This document shows positions 61,316-64,000 of a DNA stretch of 64,000 bases, piece by piece. Every line of letters begins with the position of its first letter. Position 1 is the stretch's first letter. The notes under the pieces are model-generated. The model was not told the DNA's origin. It was given only the letters and a program-made list of their open reading frames with translations, and ran no database searches. The position numbers and the translations under genes are program-made. This DNA comes from Sacculina carcini (lineage: Eukaryota; Arthropoda; Thecostraca; Sacculinidae), in contig OU696580.1 in the NCBI GenBank assembly GCA_916048095.2, positions 5,846,608 through 5,910,607 of the forward strand, written 5' to 3'.

Positions 61316-63739
61316 TGGTGCAGCATACAGGTGAGTTGTTCTAGTTTGGCACCTGTTCTTGTGGTGCAGATGTGGTGTACAATGAGCAGACTACGGTGTT
61401 GCACAGTGTTCCTGGCGACACTGCACTCGCTACTGCATCATACTCTAGTGCCAGTGTGGCGGTGTTAGGACAGTGGCTGGTGAACTTGCTTCATAACTTA
61501 CTGCTTCTCTCGCCGGCCGCGTCGTCTCATTGTCGCTCGCTGTACGTTCAGGCAGTGAGTCGGGCTGTGTTGGCAGCCATGAGTGCCAGTGTTCATCGGT
61601 CCAACAGTAACAACACCAACGGGGCTGTGGCTGATTATGAGGCGGCCAATAAGCGCGGCCAGCTGCTGGAACAAGCTCGCCAGCTGCTCGGGGTTGTGGC
61701 CGTGCATTCAGCGTTGAGTGAGCAAGAGAAGAGGTGAAGTGTACAATTACTAACATTGAAGAGTGTGGCAGTGCTAGGCGGCCATATGTTGTCTATTGAA
61801 AAGTAGACTATATATACAATATTAGTGAAATTAACATATAAATATATATAATGTATTTATACAAATATATTGAATCAATATAATTATTAATAAATACTCA
61901 TAATAAAATGTATTGTAATGTTGAACAGTCATAAATAAGCATGTTCATTTGGTTCAATATGCATTATATGTGTGCGTGTGTGTTTGTATTTATGTGTGTG
62001 TGTGTACGTATGTGTATATATGCATGTATATTTATACAGTCAAACATCGATATATGACGTATCGATGAGGCGCGATAATGTCCTGGAAATCAAATTTGTA
62101 TTATCGCTTACTACGAAGGTAAAAAATATACAGTCAAATCGGTATAATCGGCGCAATCAGAAAACAACGCGGTCGAATTTCTGGGACCCCAACTAGCGCC
62201 TTATATTCATGTTTGACTCTCTTTATATACGTGTATGTGTTTGTGTGTTTTTTTCTTCTTCTTTTCTTTTCTTTGACTGTTGTGTTGTGTTCTCTGTATG
62301 TTAATCCGAATATATGTCTATGTGTGTCTGTGGTGTTGAGTTGTGTTATTTATATCTATTTGTCTATTGTATGATGTTTCTCGCCTATCTGAGTGTATGT
62401 CCCTGATTGTCTGCTGTGTTGTCTTCAGTGCTGTCTGTCTGATATGCTGTCATCCTCAATAGGTATGTGTGTGCGTGTGCTTTTGTCTTTTATGTATGGA
62501 AGTGTGATTTTCAGCGTATGTGCACTCGTCTGTCTTCTTTGTGTCTGTGTGTAGGTGTGTGTGTGTGTGTGATTATGAATGTGTATGTCCTTTGCTTGAG
62601 TGTATGTGTGTGCAGCGCCTTAGAGACCCTCTAGGTGTAGGGCGCTATATACATATCTTAATGTAATGTAATGTGTGTATGTGTGTTTGTGTGTGTGTTT
62701 GGTTAGTTCTTTGTTGCCATTGTACCGGCAGTTTAGCGACGTATACACTGCTCACTGTAGCACAACAGCCACTGTCGCTTGCTGTGTGACTGCCGATAAC
62801 AGCAGGGCTTCATCACGTCACGTATCGCCCGTGCAAGATCGTCTTGCCAGTCCTCTTACAGACCGGCGTCGACACAGCGCCTGTGCTTCTCTCGGCGGCA
62901 GCGGTGGTGGTTGTGGATTACAAGACAGACTGTCTCCTTCTGGCGAGATGACGGCGGCCGGATCTGCCGGCAATGTGTTCTGGTTTCAACGCAACCTGCT
63001 CAGTCCCAATGATGGTCAGTTATCAACCGGCTTATCGTTGGCATTTCTCAGGTTTTCTTATACCTAACAACCTGCTGAGGAAAGCCACGACTCTGTGATC
63101 GGGTTATTGCACTGGTTCTTGTGTATAAGAAACCCCTTTATTTATTTTATTTTTATTTATTTAAACAATATATTTGCAATCCACATCTGGTTTTTCGTGT
63201 AAACATTTACATTTGTGAACATGGTCGAAATCACGTGTAAAAAGGGCATAAGTTAAAAACAATTTGGCATCATCGTTATAGTTTTTCAGATAAAATCTAT
63301 TGAAAATTTGTATAAAAAAAATCGAAAACTATACAATCACACAACAGTTTGCATGTAAGACTAGTCTAGCTAACAAACAAGAGACCGGAATAGTTTGAAG
63401 TGACTGGATATTGTGACGAAATTAAAGCTGTAGGCAAAAATTAAGGAAATTCAGTATATACTGGTGCTAAGACACATACTTCCATGTATGAGAGAAACCC
63501 TATTTTTTTCAAGTGAATATTCAGACCAACAATAGGGTCTCTTATACACGTCAAAATAGTGTACTTGTTTGATGATGTGTTTGGTATTATGTTTGGTGTT
63601 ACAGCTAGTGAACACCGCGCTGGTAGATACTTACTATCCCCGTTATCAGATGAAGGCAGATGTGAGAGAATTCGCTCGTGCAGTCTCACTCCTCCTAGCG
63701 CCATTTCATCACCAGGCTGTGATACGGCCCTCACTGTCA
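59943..63739 (+). CDS. Smaug/SAMD4 homologue, N-terminal and PHAT-region exons, partial
   Basis: Exons: 59943-60078, 60729-60813, 61370-61733, 62707-63014, 63605 to about 63735-63739 (last donor uncertain). Phases join. Exon 1 here encodes FEEQCALLTVWFGVWPTAER, matching the start of Smaug (a 'WFxGW' motif followed by a Leu-rich helix). Exon 3 encodes helices ending EQARQLLGVVAVHSALSEQE, like the 'SRQLLSYALIHPATSLEDR' stretch of the PHAT domain. Exon 5 contains RSCSLTPPSA, like the conserved SLTPP element. Smaug proteins bind stem-loops in target mRNAs through a SAM domain and promote repression and deadenylation. The SAM domain should lie right of the window, and the true first exon left of 59943 was not found. 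Confidence 0.75.
60340..60735. repeat. (GT)n array with TAGATGGTGTGT units in Smaug intron
   Basis: Long (GT)n interspersed with GTAGATGGTGTGTGTATGTG and GAGTTTGTAGGTGGTGTGTG units; the last unit supplies the acceptor of the exon at 60729. Confidence 0.85.
61071..61250. mobile_element. Tc1/mariner-like MITE inserted in (AT)n
   Basis: 180 bp with inverted termini ACCGTATATTTCGGCGTATA / TATACGCCGAAATATACGGT, flanked by TA in an (AT)n tract. TA targeting fits the Tc1/mariner superfamily. Non-coding. Confidence 0.8.
61251..61312. repeat. (AT)n microsatellite
   Basis: Alternating AT immediately after the MITE at 61071-61250; a shorter (AT)n lies just before it, so the MITE split or expanded one tract. 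Confidence 0.9.
62230..62675 (+). mobile_element. Retroelement 3' UTR and tail upstream of Smaug exon 4
   Basis: GT-rich UTR whose blocks (for example CTGAGTGTATGTC and TGTCTGCTGTGTTGTCTT) follow the same order as the minus-strand copy at 12515-13110. The hairpin CAGCGCCTTAGAGACCCTCT / GTAGGGCGCTATATACATAT follows (62613-62655), then TAATGTAATGTAATG. A (GT)n tract then leads to the exon acceptor at 62706. Confidence 0.78.
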
Positions 63740-64000
63740 GTACTCTCTCTTACTCACACACTCTCTCTTACTAGTGCTGGCTTGATATCATCGTGTCTCT
63801 GTTTCTCTTTCTATATCCTGCTGACTCTTTCTTTCCTTCTCTCTGTCTCCATGTGACCTCTCTCTGTCCGTTTCCCTATCTCTCTCTCTATATCTCTGTG
63901 TGTACTCTGTAAAACTAGCCAGGAAAGCAAAATTATCATATATTAACATAACATACGTGCACACGAAAAATGTCAGACGTTATCAACGTTGTTATTGTTA

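Noticed and set aside
63559-63860. Alternative frame of the last Smaug exon that loosely resembled a harmonin-N-like helical domain
   Set aside because: The phase left by the previous exon and the SLTPP motif support the other frame as Smaug.

Overview
This is invertebrate metazoan nuclear DNA. The genes carry GT-AG introns, and the conserved set is animal-type (Tip60, CCDC88, TRIM-NHL, Smaug, peroxisomal MFE2, PPIL6). Intergenic and intronic DNA is loaded with (GT)n/(CA)n microsatellites, minisatellites, tRNA-derived SINEs, MITEs and non-LTR retroelement ends. The phylum cannot be fixed from the sequence alone. Nothing bacterial or organellar was seen.

Layout. 1-6782: the 5' end of a minus-strand CCDC88 (Girdin/Daple)-like gene, two exons at 6714-6782 and 3158-3306, the rest lying off the left edge; the surrounding DNA holds two copies of a hAT-type MITE. 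7596-8804: an intronless PPIL6-like cyclophilin on plus. 10681-26254: a complete ten-exon Tip60/KAT5 acetyltransferase on plus; its intron 7 contains a full-length LTR retrotransposon (17466-21834) with two LTRs that read as identical, followed by a hAT element. 27050-28960: intronless NOG1/GTPBP4 on minus, convergent with KAT5 and head-to-head with the five-exon RPS3 gene (29737-32203, plus). 33996-48917: an eleven-exon TRIM-NHL gene with a brat-type NHL propeller, whose third intron holds about 3 kb of a 15-bp satellite. 51507-56791: a nine-exon peroxisomal multifunctional enzyme type 2 (HSD17B4-like, no SCP2 domain) on minus. 59943 to the right edge: the N-terminal and PHAT-region exons of a Smaug/SAMD4 homologue.

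How the parts relate. The genes are mostly housekeeping and have no shared pathway. NOG1 and RPS3 are both ribosome-related and share a 776-bp divergent promoter region. The brat-like and Smaug-like genes both belong to families of post-transcriptional repressors and lie within 11 kb of each other.

Most unusual pattern. About 20 of the 37 splice acceptors I could place are preceded by an alternating TG tract instead of a polypyrimidine tract. At four exons of four different genes a retroelement 3' tail (GCGC hairpin, a short TAATG- or AATGA-type repeat, then (GT)n) lies directly upstream of the acceptor in the sense orientation. In KAT5, both splice sites of exon 9 have been copied in tandem, the donor into an array of about 21 copies.
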